A DNA stretch of 40,262 nt, from contig NZ_JANEYT010000042.1 of NCBI RefSeq assembly GCF_024357955.1, forward strand, positions 1-40,262. The letters run 5' to 3'. This document shows, one piece after another, positions 1-9,714 of the stretch. The DNA comes from Photobacterium pectinilyticum (GTDB lineage: Bacteria; Pseudomonadota; Gammaproteobacteria; Enterobacterales; Vibrionaceae). A program made the translations under genes and the position numbers. The notes under the pieces are model-generated. The model searched no databases. It saw only the letters and a program-made list of their open reading frames with translations, and was not told the origin of the DNA. How positions within the stretch are numbered: the first letter of the stretch is position 1; each line of letters begins with the position of its first letter.

Positions 1-1
1 C

Positions 2-70
2 ATTTATTCAGGTATTCAAACAGCACCGATGCCTCAACGTTTACTTAAATTAGCTGAGGCTCGGTGGTAA
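2..70 (+). CDS. 3' end of an unidentified protein (partial)
   Basis: An open frame enters from the left edge and stops with TAA at 68-70. Its visible last residues include IYSGIQTAPMPQRLLKLAEA followed by RW. The composition is protein-like, with no rare codons. The stop lies immediately next to the convergent stop of the AraC-type regulator, whose last codon begins at base 71, so the two genes are tail to tail with no spacer. Too little is visible to name a family. The call rests on the open frame and the neat convergent arrangement, so it is tentative. Confidence 0.4.
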   Translation: MYSGIQTAPMPQRLLKLAEARW

Positions 71-883
71 TCAGGTATCCATATGTCTTACGTCTCGAGG
101 GGGAAAACCAATCATTTGTTTAAACTTGGTAGAAAAATAATTGCTATCTTGATAACCAACATCAAATGCGACTTCGGTAATAGATTTATCGGTGTTGTTT
201 AATAATGCTAACGCTCTGCATGCTCTGGCATAATGAAAATAGCCACTGTAACTCATCCCGGTCAAACGACGAATAGTTTTTGATAAATATCGAGGAGACA
301 GTTCAACTTCCTTGGATATCATCTCGATATCCCAACCTTGGACATGATGGCAACGAATCATATTGAGCGCTAAGAGCACTCGATCATCTTTTGACAATGT
401 ACAACAATCACGAATACGTCCACGCCACAATTCAACTACCAACTGCTGGAACAATATCTTAGCCATCAGCTTTGATTCCGGCGTATTTTCATGAGACTCT
501 TTATCTAATTTATCAATGATCTCTTGCACACACTGTAAGGTAAAATTATCGATAAACCAACCTTCATCACCATCATCAGGGATACAGCCCCTTAAGTCCG
601 CACCTAGATGTAGCTTATCCGTATCATAGAGGATATTACTCAAATAAAGATCTTCGACATCTTCAAACAAATGGCTATCATTACGGTTTACAAAACATAC
701 ATAATTTTTACTGAGACTCATTGGAACACCATTAAGAACATGGCAACCATGCCCTTCTGATACCACAATAATCTCACTAAAGGAGTGCGAGTGTTCAGGA
801 AACGGCTCTTGAGGGCTACGCAACTCTGTTGTAATTGCGCAACTTGAATCAAGAAAAAACTCCTTAGCTTCCAAATGTATCAT
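71..883 (-). CDS. AraC-family transcriptional regulator of rhamnose catabolism (RhaS/RhaR-like)
   Basis: The N-terminal half looks like a cupin-type sugar-binding domain (PFPEHSHSFSEIIVVSEG). The last 90 or so residues carry the two helix-turn-helix units of AraC proteins, ending in the usual signature (ITEVAFDVGYQDSNYFSTKFKQ). The product from the chosen start is 270 aa, close to the usual size of E. coli RhaS. A GTG lies six bases upstream, but AAGGAG sits five bases before the ATG at 883, so that start is preferred. The gene is the last of the rha block, just after rhaD, which makes it the likely L-rhamnose-responsive activator. E. coli uses a RhaS/RhaR pair, but only one such regulator is visible here. 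Which of the two it matches cannot be settled by eye. Confidence 0.85.
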   Translation of the reverse strand: MIHLEAKEFFLDSSCAITTELRSPQEPFPEHSHSFSEIIVVSEGHGCHVLNGVPMSLSKNYVCFVNRNDSHLFEDVEDLYLSNILYDTDKLHLGADLRGCIPDDGDEGWFIDNFTLQCVQEIIDKLDKESHENTPESKLMAKILFQQLVVELWRGRIRDCCTLSKDDRVLLALNMIRCHHVQGWDIEMISKEVELSPRYLSKTIRRLTGMSYSGYFHYARACRALALLNNTDKSITEVAFDVGYQDSNYFSTKFKQMIGFPPRDVRHMDT

Positions 884-963
884 TCCCACTCCTTATTATT
901 TTAATCATCAAGCAACTACATTTAATAGTAAAGCAATAAACTCACGCACAAACCGTGACTACT

Positions 964-1788
964 TTACAATTTAAAGGTCTCTTTTAGATTCTGCATATCT
1001 TCGTCGCTAACGCCTTCAGGCATAAAGCCAGCACTTAAACAACCAAGGAACAATTTGGCACCTTTGTTGGCAACATCGATAAAATCGAAGGCTTGTAGTG
1101 CGTCCACTCCAGTGGCCACGGCCCCATGCTTCTCCCATATCGCGACATCATGGTTTCGCAATTTTTCTGTCGTCCCATCCGCAATAGCCTGACTACCTGG
1201 CATGCAATATGGAACAATACCAATCCCCTTAGGAACAAATGCGCGTACTTCTGGTAGCATTTGCCAACACATCTGGGTGTAAAGCTCATCGTTATGCGCA
1301 TAATCAGGGTGGTGAGACAGTATAATCAATTCCAGCGGGTGCGTGTGGACCACACAACGATCGGCCATACCTCGTTGCTGCTTATCCATAATGATCTCCA
1401 CATGAGATATGAATTCACTCGTCGGTGAATAGTTATCCTGCTGCCGCCCTCCCCAAAGAATATGGTAGCCTTCCGCTTGATCATCGATCCGCAGTACACA
1501 ACCTGCTTTATCAGGTTCATTTAGCTCACGAATGCGCTCTCCTGTACCTTTAACAAAAAAGATATGTCCGGCACTCTCTGCTGGAAAGCGAAACTCACCC
1601 ACCGATTGCAGTTGGCAATGCGGAAAGACTGACAGATCAGTAGGCAATTCTCCAAAAATCTCGGTTAAGTCAACAGAGATATTACCACCGTTTCTTTCCG
1701 CCCATTCTCGACGCCAGAGGTAAGAAGCGACCTCGGAGACTTTATCTATTTCGTGCTGCACTTGTTCATTTAGTGCGATGTTATTCAT
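964..1788 (-). CDS. rhaD: L-rhamnulose-1-phosphate aldolase
   Basis: This class II (zinc) aldolase cleaves L-rhamnulose 1-phosphate into dihydroxyacetone phosphate and L-lactaldehyde in the cytoplasm. The sequence shows the aldolase/epimerase fold markers: RNGGNIS near the N-terminus, the phosphate-site stretch FFVKGTGE, the metal-binding VVHTHPLE with two histidines, and EKHGAV near the C-terminus carrying a further histidine. An in-frame ATG exists six codons upstream (1806), but the start at 1788 gives 274 aa, the length of E. coli RhaD. That start also has AAGGG and GAGG upstream. The gene follows rhaM and precedes the regulator. The lactaldehyde it makes is the precursor of the 1,2-propanediol used by the microcompartment genes. 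Confidence 0.95.
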   Translation of the reverse strand: MNNIALNEQVQHEIDKVSEVASYLWRREWAERNGGNISVDLTEIFGELPTDLSVFPHCQLQSVGEFRFPAESAGHIFFVKGTGERIRELNEPDKAGCVLRIDDQAEGYHILWGGRQQDNYSPTSEFISHVEIIMDKQQRGMADRCVVHTHPLELIILSHHPDYAHNDELYTQMCWQMLPEVRAFVPKGIGIVPYCMPGSQAIADGTTEKLRNHDVAIWEKHGAVATGVDALQAFDFIDVANKGAKLFLGCLSAGFMPEGVSDEDMQNLKETFKL

Positions 1789-1838
1789 GACCTCAACCCT
1801 TATCATTTACTTTGCTAGCATTGTTTTAAAAATCAGCA

Positions 1839-2165
1839 TTAAGCTAAATAAAATACCGAACTCAACTCAATCGAGCATGGTGATGTATCAGGATTCGTTT
1901 CCATAATATCCTGCATGTAATGCCACCACTCTTTACATACTTGAGTTTTTGCGATCTGTTGCCATTGAAATTCCGACTCAATTTCAACATATGCAAATAG
2001 CTGGCTTGTTTTTTTCTCAAGGAAGATGGAATAATTACTTGCCCCATGTTGACGCAAAGTCGCCGCCAACTCTGGCCATATTTCATCATGCCGACGCTGG
2101 TATTCTTGTGCAAATCCAGGGCGTAATTGCATTATTGATGCCTTTCTTATTTTTTCACTTGCCAT
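1839..2165 (-). CDS. rhaM: L-rhamnose mutarotase
   Basis: RhaM interconverts the alpha and beta anomers of L-rhamnose, speeding supply of the form used by the isomerase. The 108-aa product matches the small ferredoxin-like RhaM family closely: IRKASIMQLRPGFAQEYQRR near the start, HDEIWPEL, a central LFAYVEIE strand, KEWWHYM, and the C-terminal ending VFYL. The conserved Tyr and His of the YQRRH segment are present. GGAG lies seven bases before the ATG. It sits between the transporter permease and rhaD in the same direction with short gaps, as expected for an operon member. Confidence 0.93.
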   Translation of the reverse strand: MASEKIRKASIMQLRPGFAQEYQRRHDEIWPELAATLRQHGASNYSIFLEKKTSQLFAYVEIESEFQWQQIAKTQVCKEWWHYMQDIMETNPDTSPCSIELSSVFYLA

Positions 2166-2197
2166 ACATTTTCTCCATAAATAAGTAAGATGCTGAA

Positions 2198-3205
2198 TTA
2201 AACACGTCGTTTTTCTGCAAAAAACTTAATTAAGGTTGGGAGTGCGATGACACCGATCAACATGGAGCCAATAATAATCGACATAATAATGCCTGGTATA
2301 TTCAACAACCCTAAGCCCACAGTGACTAACCCCATTAAGAAAACTGAAATCACCACACCAATAATCGTGCCAGAGCCACCAAGAATACTTACCCCACCAA
2401 GTACGACCATAGTCACAATATTTAACTCCCACCCTAACGCAATCGTGGGGCGGGTACTGCCTAAACGGGACGTCAACATGATTGAAGCAACGGCACTAAA
2501 AAATCCAACCAGCGTAAATAAAATCAATTTGTGGTTCGCAACATTAATCCCTGAGTAAAACGCAGCGGTTGGGTTATTTCCTATTGCATAAGTGCGGCGG
2601 CCAAAGTTTGTTTTCTGCAACAACACATAAAACAACACCGCCAACAAACAGAAAACCACAAACTCAAAGCTAAACACGTAAAATACATAACCCTGACCGA
2701 AATATTCAAATGCCGGAGGGTAGTCACGGATCGCTTGATCACCCAGAAGAATGTAGGCAATACCACGAAATAAGCTCATCGTACCTATGGTCACGACAAT
2801 AGAAGGAATATTGAGTCGCGTAACTAATAGGCCATTAAACAAACCGCAGCAAACACCTACCGCTAACCCCACTAAACAAATGAGCTCTACACCAACCCCA
2901 GCTTGCGCTGTATACCCCATCGCCACCGAGCACAACGCAATAATCGACGCAACTGAGATATCTATCTCCCGAACAATAATTACTAACGCTAACGGAAGAG
3001 CAATGATCGCTTTTTCGGTGAAGTTAAATGTCGCATCCGACAATGTCCATGGATCTAAAAAGTACGGAGAAGCCATACAATTAAGTAAAAACACCACCAC
3101 CGCAGTTAGTAATAGCAATGCTTCCCAGCTCTTCGCCCACGTAGGTAAATGCCACCCCGCCTGCTTAGCACTATTTTCAATCACAGCCTTATTTACGCTA
3201 TCCAT
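2198..3205 (-). CDS. rhaQ: Sugar ABC transporter permease (rhamnose, RhaQ-type)
   Basis: This is an inner-membrane permease of the ribose/xylose class (BPD_transp_2 family). About eight to ten hydrophobic segments are visible, beginning near residue 25 (LLLLTAVVVFLLN). The family signature region is present (NPTAAFYSGINV, then VLGGVSILGGSGTIIGV). A GTG seven codons upstream overlaps the preceding stop, but AAGGAG is well placed before the ATG at 3205, so that start is used. It directly follows the second permease and the two probably form the heterodimeric channel. The rhamnose assignment rests on context (rhaM, rhaD, rhaA and rhaB alongside). The P and Q labels of the Rhizobium system are assigned arbitrarily here. 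Confidence 0.85.
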   Translation of the reverse strand: MDSVNKAVIENSAKQAGWHLPTWAKSWEALLLLTAVVVFLLNCMASPYFLDPWTLSDATFNFTEKAIIALPLALVIIVREIDISVASIIALCSVAMGYTAQAGVGVELICLVGLAVGVCCGLFNGLLVTRLNIPSIVVTIGTMSLFRGIAYILLGDQAIRDYPPAFEYFGQGYVFYVFSFEFVVFCLLAVLFYVLLQKTNFGRRTYAIGNNPTAAFYSGINVANHKLILFTLVGFFSAVASIMLTSRLGSTRPTIALGWELNIVTMVVLGGVSILGGSGTIIGVVISVFLMGLVTVGLGLLNIPGIIMSIIIGSMLIGVIALPTLIKFFAEKRRV

Positions 3206-3225
3206 TGTTATTCTCCTTTTTATCA

Positions 3226-4209
3226 CTAAGGTGCGTTTTGCACGGCTTTTTTGAGGATAATCCGGCCCAACTTCCTCTCAGAGCGTGAGTTTGCGACCAC
3301 GGCAATTATTATCACGGCACCTGAAATAGCCATCTGCCAGAATGGCGATACCCCAATAACGGGCAAGGCGTTATTAATCACACCAAGGAAAAGCGCCCCT
3401 AACACACACCCCAGCACCGTGCCAGTCCCACCAGCAATACTAACCCCACCGATGACACACGCCGCAACGACCTGTAACTCAAAACCATTTGCAATGTCGA
3501 CATACGCAACGGCATAACGTGAAATCCACAAATAGCTGGCAATACCAGCCATAAAACCGGCGATAGAAAAAGCAACAAACTGCTTCTTACCAACATCAAT
3601 TCCCACATAATGAGCGGCTGTTGGACTATTTCCCGCCGCATAAATATTACGCCCCATACGGCGATGACGAGCAAAATAGTAACAACACGCAATAACCACT
3701 ACCGAACACCAGCCAAGCACGGGTAGCCCAAATATTTCTGTTCGAGGGATAGCAATATAGGTCTCACTCATTTGGTGGGCGTTAATCCATTGCCCGTCAC
3801 TAAGTAAAAACACACAACCTCGATAAATACTCATGGTACCTAATGACACAACAATGGCTGGGATCTTGGCTTTCCAAACCAAAAAACCATTAAACATACC
3901 CAGCAACGTGCCTAAGCCGGCACAAAGGAGTATGATCAATGGGACGGGAAATTGCGGATAAGCGGCATTAATCATTGCTCCAACCATGCCCGTTAAGGCC
4001 ACATTTGCAGCAATAGACAGATCAATGCAGCGGGTAATAATAACGAACATTTGCCCCAGTGCGAGGATAATCAGAATAGATGTATCGTTATATACGTTAA
4101 ATAAATTCCCCACCCCCACAAAGTCGGGGACAATTAATCCAATCGCGGCGATCAGTAGCAGAATGACTCCCCCTAATAATGCCTCTCGATTCTTTAATAA
4201 TTCTTTCAT
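3226..4209 (-). CDS. rhaP: Sugar ABC transporter permease (rhamnose, RhaP-type)
   Basis: This second permease of the ribose-type ABC importer has multiple hydrophobic spans, starting with ALLGGVILLLIAAIGLIVPDF. It also has the conserved GNSPTAAHYVGIDV and VIGGVSIAGGTGTVLGC stretches also found in its partner. Upstream in-frame codons inside the ATPase gene could extend it by 17 residues, but the extension (MCRINRQCRNGIN) is not permease-like. The ATG at 4209 overlaps the ATPase stop as TAATG, which indicates translational coupling. The product is 327 aa, normal for the family. Function as half of the transmembrane channel for L-rhamnose is inferred from the operon. Confidence 0.85.
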   Translation of the reverse strand: MKELLKNREALLGGVILLLIAAIGLIVPDFVGVGNLFNVYNDTSILIILALGQMFVIITRCIDLSIAANVALTGMVGAMINAAYPQFPVPLIILLCAGLGTLLGMFNGFLVWKAKIPAIVVSLGTMSIYRGCVFLLSDGQWINAHQMSETYIAIPRTEIFGLPVLGWCSVVVIACCYYFARHRRMGRNIYAAGNSPTAAHYVGIDVGKKQFVAFSIAGFMAGIASYLWISRYAVAYVDIANGFELQVVAACVIGGVSIAGGTGTVLGCVLGALFLGVINNALPVIGVSPFWQMAISGAVIIIAVVANSRSERKLGRIILKKAVQNAP

Positions 4210-5714
4210 TACGCGACTCCCGTTAATCCCGTTGCGGCACTGACGATTGATTCGGCACAAAATTCGTGGCGTGCATATTCCTTGACCATTAAGCCTTCAC
4301 GCATCACGATAATACGGTCCGCCATACCCATCACTTCCGGTAATTCCGACGACACCATAATCACAGCAAGCCCTTCCCGGGTTAATTCCGACATGAATTC
4401 ATGAACCGCCGCTTTTGAGCCAATATCAATTCCCTTCGTGGGTTCATCTAAGATGATCACTTGAGGCCGCGTTGCAAGCCATTTGCCGATCACCACCTTT
4501 TGCTGATTACCACCAGAGAGATTCTCAACCTTTTCATACCAATTCGGCGCCTTTACCCGTAAACGGTTGGCATACGTCTCAGCTAGCGCATACTCACGCT
4601 GTTCATCCAGCAAACCATTTGGGTTGATTTTCTCGAGCTGTGGTAAACCGATATTTTGGAAGATTGGGAACTCAAGCACGGTACCCTGAGCTTGCCGCTC
4701 CTCTGGTACGTAGACGATACCCGCCTTAATTGCATCACTGGGGGATTTTATCTTGATACGTTGTTTATCAAGCTTTACTTCGCCATTAGCAAGATTACTG
4801 ACGCCAAACAACGATTGCATAAGCTCAGTACGCCCAGCCCCCACTAAGCCATAAAAGCCAAGGATTTCGCCTTCATGTAACTCAAAACTAATATCGTCAA
4901 ACTCTGTAGGATGCGAATAATGACTGACTGATAACACTGTATCGCCAATCTCGTTGTCTACTTTTGGGTACGCATTTTCAATCGAACGCCCGACCATCAT
5001 AGTAACGAGCTCCGATTCTTGCGTGCCACTGATCTGCCCAGCCCCGACATAACAACCATCCCGAAATACGCAATAGTTATCTGCAATGCGAAAAATCTCG
5101 TCAAACTTGTGGCTAATAAACAAAATCGCACAGCCTTTTTGCTTAAGGCGTTCAACTATGGCATAAAAATCTTCAATTTCTCGATGCGATAATGCAGCGG
5201 TAGGTTCATCCAAAACCACAACACGCGCGTCAAAAGACAAGGCTCGGGCAATCGCGACCATATGGCGTTGACCAATACTAAGATCTTTCAATATGGCTCG
5301 TGGATTTAGTGGCGCATCTATCTCTTGCAATATTTCGACGCTACGACGTTCCATTTCTCGCCAATTCAGTCTTTTTGAAGAGTGCATCAGGTGATGGCCA
5401 ACAAAAATGTTTTCAGCCACACTCAGTTCATCAAATAACACCGTTTCTTGGTGAATGGCTGTGATCCCTAACTTGCGCGCATCGTCAGGGGTGGAAAGCG
5501 TGATCTGCTCGGCGTCGAGATAAAGCTGACCTTGTGTTGGGGTATATATCCCCGTCATTACTTTTACTAAGGTTGATTTCCCCGCCCCATTTTCACCAAC
5601 AAGGGCTGTAACCTTGCCGGCATAAAGATCTAACTTCACGTTGTCCAGCGCCTTGACCCCAGGAAAGTGCTTACTTATCTTACGCAAAGAAAATACTGGC
5701 TGATTTGCATCCAT
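4209..5714 (-). CDS. rhaT: Sugar ABC transporter ATP-binding protein (rhamnose, RhaT-type)
   Basis: This is a double ATPase of about 501 aa, like RbsA, XylG and Rhizobium RhaT. The first nucleotide-binding domain has Walker A GENGAGKST, signature LSIGQRH and Walker B VVVLDEPTAAL. The second has the degenerate P-loop GLVGAGRTE, signature LSGGNQQK and Walker B VIILDEPTKGI. Such degenerate second P-loops are usual in this class. An in-frame ATG five codons upstream exists, but AGGAG seven bases before the ATG at 5714 favours the shorter form. It lies downstream of the binding-protein gene across a perfect hairpin and is coupled to the next permease. The symbol follows the rhizobial system and is not the E. 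coli rhamnose symporter of the same name. Confidence 0.9.
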   Translation of the reverse strand: MDANQPVFSLRKISKHFPGVKALDNVKLDLYAGKVTALVGENGAGKSTLVKVMTGIYTPTQGQLYLDAEQITLSTPDDARKLGITAIHQETVLFDELSVAENIFVGHHLMHSSKRLNWREMERRSVEILQEIDAPLNPRAILKDLSIGQRHMVAIARALSFDARVVVLDEPTAALSHREIEDFYAIVERLKQKGCAILFISHKFDEIFRIADNYCVFRDGCYVGAGQISGTQESELVTMMVGRSIENAYPKVDNEIGDTVLSVSHYSHPTEFDDISFELHEGEILGFYGLVGAGRTELMQSLFGVSNLANGEVKLDKQRIKIKSPSDAIKAGIVYVPEERQAQGTVLEFPIFQNIGLPQLEKINPNGLLDEQREYALAETYANRLRVKAPNWYEKVENLSGGNQQKVVIGKWLATRPQVIILDEPTKGIDIGSKAAVHEFMSELTREGLAVIMVSSELPEVMGMADRIIVMREGLMVKEYARHEFCAESIVSAATGLTGVA

Positions 5715-5748
5715 TCTCCATCTCCTCATTAAGCCTACGTTGGTATTA

Positions 5749-5768
5749 GAGCGGGAAGCTTCCCGCTC
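5749..5768 (-). other. Perfect 20-nt palindrome between binding-protein and ATPase genes
   Basis: GAGCGGGAAGCTTCCCGCTC reads the same on both strands and would form a GC-rich RNA stem-loop just after the binding-protein stop. On the transcript it is followed by TAATACC and not by a U-run, so it is unlikely to be a full terminator. Hairpins at this place in importer operons often protect the upstream mRNA from exonucleases, giving more binding protein than membrane components. That role is inferred here. Confidence 0.7.
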
Positions 5769-5785
5769 CTGTACCTTCTCAACGA

Positions 5786-6775
5786 TTAGAAAATACTCGC
5801 AAATTTATGAACATTAGAGCTGTCATAAACAAACGGCGCAGCCATTGCAGCATTGCCTTCATTATCTAGACTTGCTTTACCCAAGCGCCCCATATTGACT
5901 TGCGTTTTTGACGCAGTACCTTTTACCAGGTCATAGCTGATCATGGTTGCGGCGTATCCAAGATCAATGGGGTTCCAAATAGCAAAACTCTTAACGACCC
6001 CCGAATCGACGTGACCCGCTAGCTCTGAAGGTAAACCAAGGCCAGTCACATAAACTTCACCGGCTTTGTTCATATCTCTAACTGCTTGTGCCGCAGCCAC
6101 AATACCTACCGAAGTTGGTGCAACAATCACTTTAAGATCTGGGTAGGAATTGATAAGCCCTTGAGTTTCACGGTAACTCTTGTCAGCTAAATCATCCCCA
6201 TAAACAATAGAAACCAGGTTCAAATCTGGGTACTGAGGCAGTACCTTCTGCATCTCTTCAATCCAGATATTTTGATTAGTCGCCGTCGGCGTTGCGCTTA
6301 ACACCGCAATATCGCCCGCCTTGCCGCCCACTTCTTGTCGCGCAACCTCGGCGAGTTCAATGTTCATTTTCCCAATCAACTCATTACTTGACGGGTTGAG
6401 GTGTACTGCACGCCCAGCTGGTGCAACGCCAGAGTCGAATGACACCACTTTAATACCGCGTTGCTGCGCTCGCTTTAACACTGGAACTAATGCATCTGTA
6501 TCATTGGCTGAGATAGCAATTGCATCTACGCGTTGGGCGATTAACGAGTTAATAATCTCAATCTGACCTTCTGCAGTTGGTGTCACAGGACCGGTGTAGA
6601 TAATTTTCACATCACCAAGCTCACTAGCCGCTTCTTTAGCGCCTTCATGAGCAGCCTCAAAAAAGCCATTTCCGAGAGATTTAACCACAAGGCCAATACG
6701 TACTTCGTCAGCCTGTACCATACCAGTAGCGAAAACACTTAATACAAGTAGGGAACTTTTCATCACGTTTTTCAT
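5786..6775 (-). CDS. rhaS: Periplasmic sugar-binding protein of the rhamnose ABC transporter
   Basis: This is a type I periplasmic-binding fold protein (Peripla_BP_4) of 329 aa. It begins with a signal peptide (MKNVMKSSLLVLSVFATG) with probable cleavage after MVQA. The mature part starts with DEVRIGLVVKSLGNGFFEAA, followed by typical motifs such as AISANDTDALVPVLKRA and VVSFDSGVAPAGRAV. It would capture L-rhamnose in the periplasm and deliver it to the permeases. Substrate specificity is inferred from the neighbouring rhaA, rhaB, rhaD and rhaM. The symbol follows the rhizobial transporter naming and should not be confused with the E. coli regulator RhaS. GGAG lies ten bases before the start. 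A 102-bp AT-rich spacer separates it from rhaA upstream, and a strong hairpin follows it. Confidence 0.9.
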   Translation of the reverse strand: MKNVMKSSLLVLSVFATGMVQADEVRIGLVVKSLGNGFFEAAHEGAKEAASELGDVKIIYTGPVTPTAEGQIEIINSLIAQRVDAIAISANDTDALVPVLKRAQQRGIKVVSFDSGVAPAGRAVHLNPSSNELIGKMNIELAEVARQEVGGKAGDIAVLSATPTATNQNIWIEEMQKVLPQYPDLNLVSIVYGDDLADKSYRETQGLINSYPDLKVIVAPTSVGIVAAAQAVRDMNKAGEVYVTGLGLPSELAGHVDSGVVKSFAIWNPIDLGYAATMISYDLVKGTASKTQVNMGRLGKASLDNEGNAAMAAPFVYDSSNVHKFASIF

Positions 6776-6877
6776 TCGGATATACTCCGTGTCTAGTTAT
6801 TATTAAATAATTAATTTTCTATTGCTTACGATGCGTATAGAGCACTCCGACACACGTCTGTGCCCATATCTACGCAC

Positions 6878-8140
6878 TTATCTTCTTAGTAATACTTCTG
6901 CTTCATATTGTTTCACTTGTTCTAACCAGGCACTCCCAACCGGTACGCCTTGCTCCATACAGTAGTAATCCCATACGGCCGTCCAAGGCAGTGATTTGCT
7001 CTCCTCCATCAAGGCTAAACGGGTGGTGTAATCACCATTCAATTCCGCTTGTTTTAGTTGGGTATTCGGCTCGAGTAATGCTTTAAGTAGGGCTTTACGC
7101 ATATTGCGAGTACCAATGACCCAGGCAGCAATACGGTTGATTGACGCATCAAAGAAATCCAAACCGATAGTGACGCGGTCTAAAAGGTTATTACGAACAA
7201 TTTCATTAGCAATGGCCTGCGTTTCATCATCAAGTAGCACCACGTGGTCACTATCCCAGCGTACTGGACGACTGACATGCAGCAGCAGCTTTTCGACATA
7301 CAGCGATGCCGCTGAGATCTTATCGGAGATCACTTCGGTAGGATGGAAATGTCCTGCATCCAGACATAAAGCAACATTGCGCGAGGCAGCGTAACCAAAG
7401 TAAAACTCATTGGAGCCTGCGGTATAAGCTTCAGTACCAATACCAAACAACTTCGATTCCACCGCATCAATGTGATACTCGACTGGCAAGGGTTCGGCGA
7501 TGATTTCATCCAAAGCCGCCATCAAACGCTTACGTGGAGCCAAACGATCGGCTGGCAAATCTTTGTAGCCATCAGGGATCCAAATATTCATCGTGGAAGG
7601 CGAACCCAGCTCTTTACCAAAATATGCTGAGATATCACGACACGCCTTGCAATGGTCAATCCAGAACTGTCGGATTTCATCATCAGGATGAGTAAGAGTG
7701 AAATTGTCAGCACTCAATGGGTGTGAAAAACAGGTTGGATTGAAATCCAAACCTATTTCGACACGCTTGGCCCATTCAACCCAATTCGCAAAGTGCTTAG
7801 GTTGGATTTCATTGCGTTCTACAGGTTGATCCGCTTCAAGGTAGATCGCATGTAAATTGAGCCGCAGTGAACCGGGGATCATAGTCATTGCCTCAAAGAC
7901 ATCACGACGTAGCTCCTCTGCCGAAGTAGCTTTACCCGGGTAATTTCCTGTCGCCTGAATACCGCCAGTCAGTGACCCTTCTGGATTCTCAAACCCAGCC
8001 ACATCATCTCCCTGCCAACAATGCATTGAGATAGAAATGTCATTAACCGTTTTTAATGCTGCATCAACATCGATATCCAATTGCTCAAACTGACGCTTAG
8101 CCAGTTGATAAGCATTCAATATGTTCTCTCGCTCGTCCAT
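6878..8140 (-). CDS. rhaA: L-rhamnose isomerase
   Basis: RhaA converts L-rhamnose to L-rhamnulose in the cytoplasm using divalent metal ions. The 420-aa product is close to the E. coli enzyme in length and sequence. The N-terminus has [20 protein letters not shown], the middle has [27 protein letters not shown] and FWIDHCKA, and the metal-site motifs [26 protein letters not shown] and [11 protein letters not shown] are intact. A start nine codons upstream is possible, but the ATG at 8140 has a purine-rich GAGAGAG ahead of it and gives the expected length. It sits between rhaB and the transporter genes, all in one direction. Confidence 0.96.
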   Translation of the reverse strand: MDERENILNAYQLAKRQFEQLDIDVDAALKTVNDISISMHCWQGDDVAGFENPEGSLTGGIQATGNYPGKATSAEELRRDVFEAMTMIPGSLRLNLHAIYLEADQPVERNEIQPKHFANWVEWAKRVEIGLDFNPTCFSHPLSADNFTLTHPDDEIRQFWIDHCKACRDISAYFGKELGSPSTMNIWIPDGYKDLPADRLAPRKRLMAALDEIIAEPLPVEYHIDAVESKLFGIGTEAYTAGSNEFYFGYAASRNVALCLDAGHFHPTEVISDKISAASLYVEKLLLHVSRPVRWDSDHVVLLDDETQAIANEIVRNNLLDRVTIGLDFFDASINRIAAWVIGTRNMRKALLKALLEPNTQLKQAELNGDYTTRLALMEESKSLPWTAVWDYYCMEQGVPVGSAWLEQVKQYEAEVLLRR

Positions 8141-8231
8141 AATTCTCTCTCTTTGATTATCTCTCACCGCTGCTTTCTTGCTCGTTACTTAACATGTTCG
8201 AAATAACGACGTGATACAGCAACATCCGCAT

Positions 8232-9710
8232 TTACCCTTCTGCACAGCAAACATCTTGCTCTACGAGCTCTGTATTACACAGGGCTATAAACCTTTGCCA
8301 CTGTTCAGAAAACAGGGCCTCTCCTTCCGGGTGGTAAGTGGTTATCGTGAATGAATCACGAACCAACCGCCGCGCAGCATCAACGCCACTGAGTGCTTGT
8401 AGAGCAATGAGTTGTCCACACAAGTTACCCACCACTGAAGCTTCAATCGGACCGGCCCACACCGGACAACCACATGCATCGGCACACCACTGGTTTAATA
8501 AGGCGTTCTGACTTCCACCACCAACAATATGAATACCTTCTAGCGGTTGTTCACTCAGTGCATTTAACCCCACCCAGACACTGCGGTACTGCAACGCCAA
8601 ACTTTCTAATACACAGCGAATTAACGCCCCTGGTGATTGCGGAGTTGGCTGTTCGGTTTGATAGCAAAAAGCTTGTACCGCCTCTACCATGGAAGGTGGG
8701 TTAAGGAACATGGCATGATCAGGATTGATCAAGCTGACAAATGCTGGCGCAGTTTCGGCCAATGACACTAAATCTGAAAAACTGTAGGATTCAAGTTCGT
8801 GCTGAATACGTTGTACAATCCACAGCCCCATAATATTTTTCAGTACACGAAAGCGCCCTTCAGCGCCACCTTCATTCGTAATATTGAGTTGCTGCGCCTG
8901 AGCATTAACGAGTGGGGATAGGCTCTCCATCCCCATTAATGACCAAGTCCCTGAGCTAAGATATGCCGCCTTACGACAGTCAAAAGGAACTGCAAGAACC
9001 GCAGAGGCGGTATCATGGCTTGCCACCGACGCAAAAGGAATTTCAACATCAAACCTTTCACTACGATAATGACTAATTAATCGATTGGGTGCTTGAATAG
9101 GTAATAACCATTGGCGAGGAATAGCTAAATCATCAAGTATCGACGACCATTCACCTGTATGACAATCAACCATTTGTGATGTAGTGGCATTGGTGAATTC
9201 ACAATTTTTTTGTCCAGTTAAGCGAAAACCTAAATAGTCAGGAATAAACTGCAAACAATCAACGTCGTCGAGCCAACACGGTTGCTGTTGTATTAGCGTC
9301 ACAAGTTGATAAAGCGTATTAAAAGACAGAAACTGTATACCGGATTGCTTATAAATCGCATCACCACCAATCTGCGCTATCACCTTATCCATGACACCTT
9401 TGGTACGCTCATCACGGTATGTAACGGGTAAGCCAAGCATTCCACCATTTCTATCGGTTAAGACAAAATCTACGCCCCAACTGTCAATAGCAATACAATC
9501 AGGTAGAATACCGGCTTGTAATATTTTATCTATACCCGTCTTTATTTCTTTAAGTAAACTCTCAATGTCCCAACAAATATGATTTTCACACTTAATAGGG
9601 TTATTTATAAATCGGTGATATTCACTCAGAGATAGTTTTTTTCCATCATAAACACCCAGAATTACTCTCCCGCTCCCAGCGCCCAAATCAATTGCAATCA
9701 GATTTTTCAT
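8232..9710 (-). CDS. rhaB: L-rhamnulokinase
   Basis: RhaB phosphorylates L-rhamnulose at O-1 with ATP. The 492-aa product has the FGGY/ASKHA sugar kinase layout: the first phosphate loop LIAIDLGAGSGRVILG, the substrate-side CIAIDSWGVDFVL with the catalytic aspartate, SHDTASAVLAVP, and the second nucleotide-binding motif IHIVGGGSQNALLNQ. An excellent ribosome site, AGGAGG, lies four bases before the ATG. The 128-bp spacer upstream (9711-9838) is the largest gap in the pdu-rha run. It may hold the promoter of the rha block, with TTGACT on the minus strand at 9800-9795 as one weak candidate. It also contains a hairpin that overlaps the ribosome site. Confidence 0.96.
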   Translation of the reverse strand: MKNLIAIDLGAGSGRVILGVYDGKKLSLSEYHRFINNPIKCENHICWDIESLLKEIKTGIDKILQAGILPDCIAIDSWGVDFVLTDRNGGMLGLPVTYRDERTKGVMDKVIAQIGGDAIYKQSGIQFLSFNTLYQLVTLIQQQPCWLDDVDCLQFIPDYLGFRLTGQKNCEFTNATTSQMVDCHTGEWSSILDDLAIPRQWLLPIQAPNRLISHYRSERFDVEIPFASVASHDTASAVLAVPFDCRKAAYLSSGTWSLMGMESLSPLVNAQAQQLNITNEGGAEGRFRVLKNIMGLWIVQRIQHELESYSFSDLVSLAETAPAFVSLINPDHAMFLNPPSMVEAVQAFCYQTEQPTPQSPGALIRCVLESLALQYRSVWVGLNALSEQPLEGIHIVGGGSQNALLNQWCADACGCPVWAGPIEASVVGNLCGQLIALQALSGVDAARRLVRDSFTITTYHPEGEALFSEQWQRFIALCNTELVEQDVCCAEG

Positions 9711-9714
9711 GCTG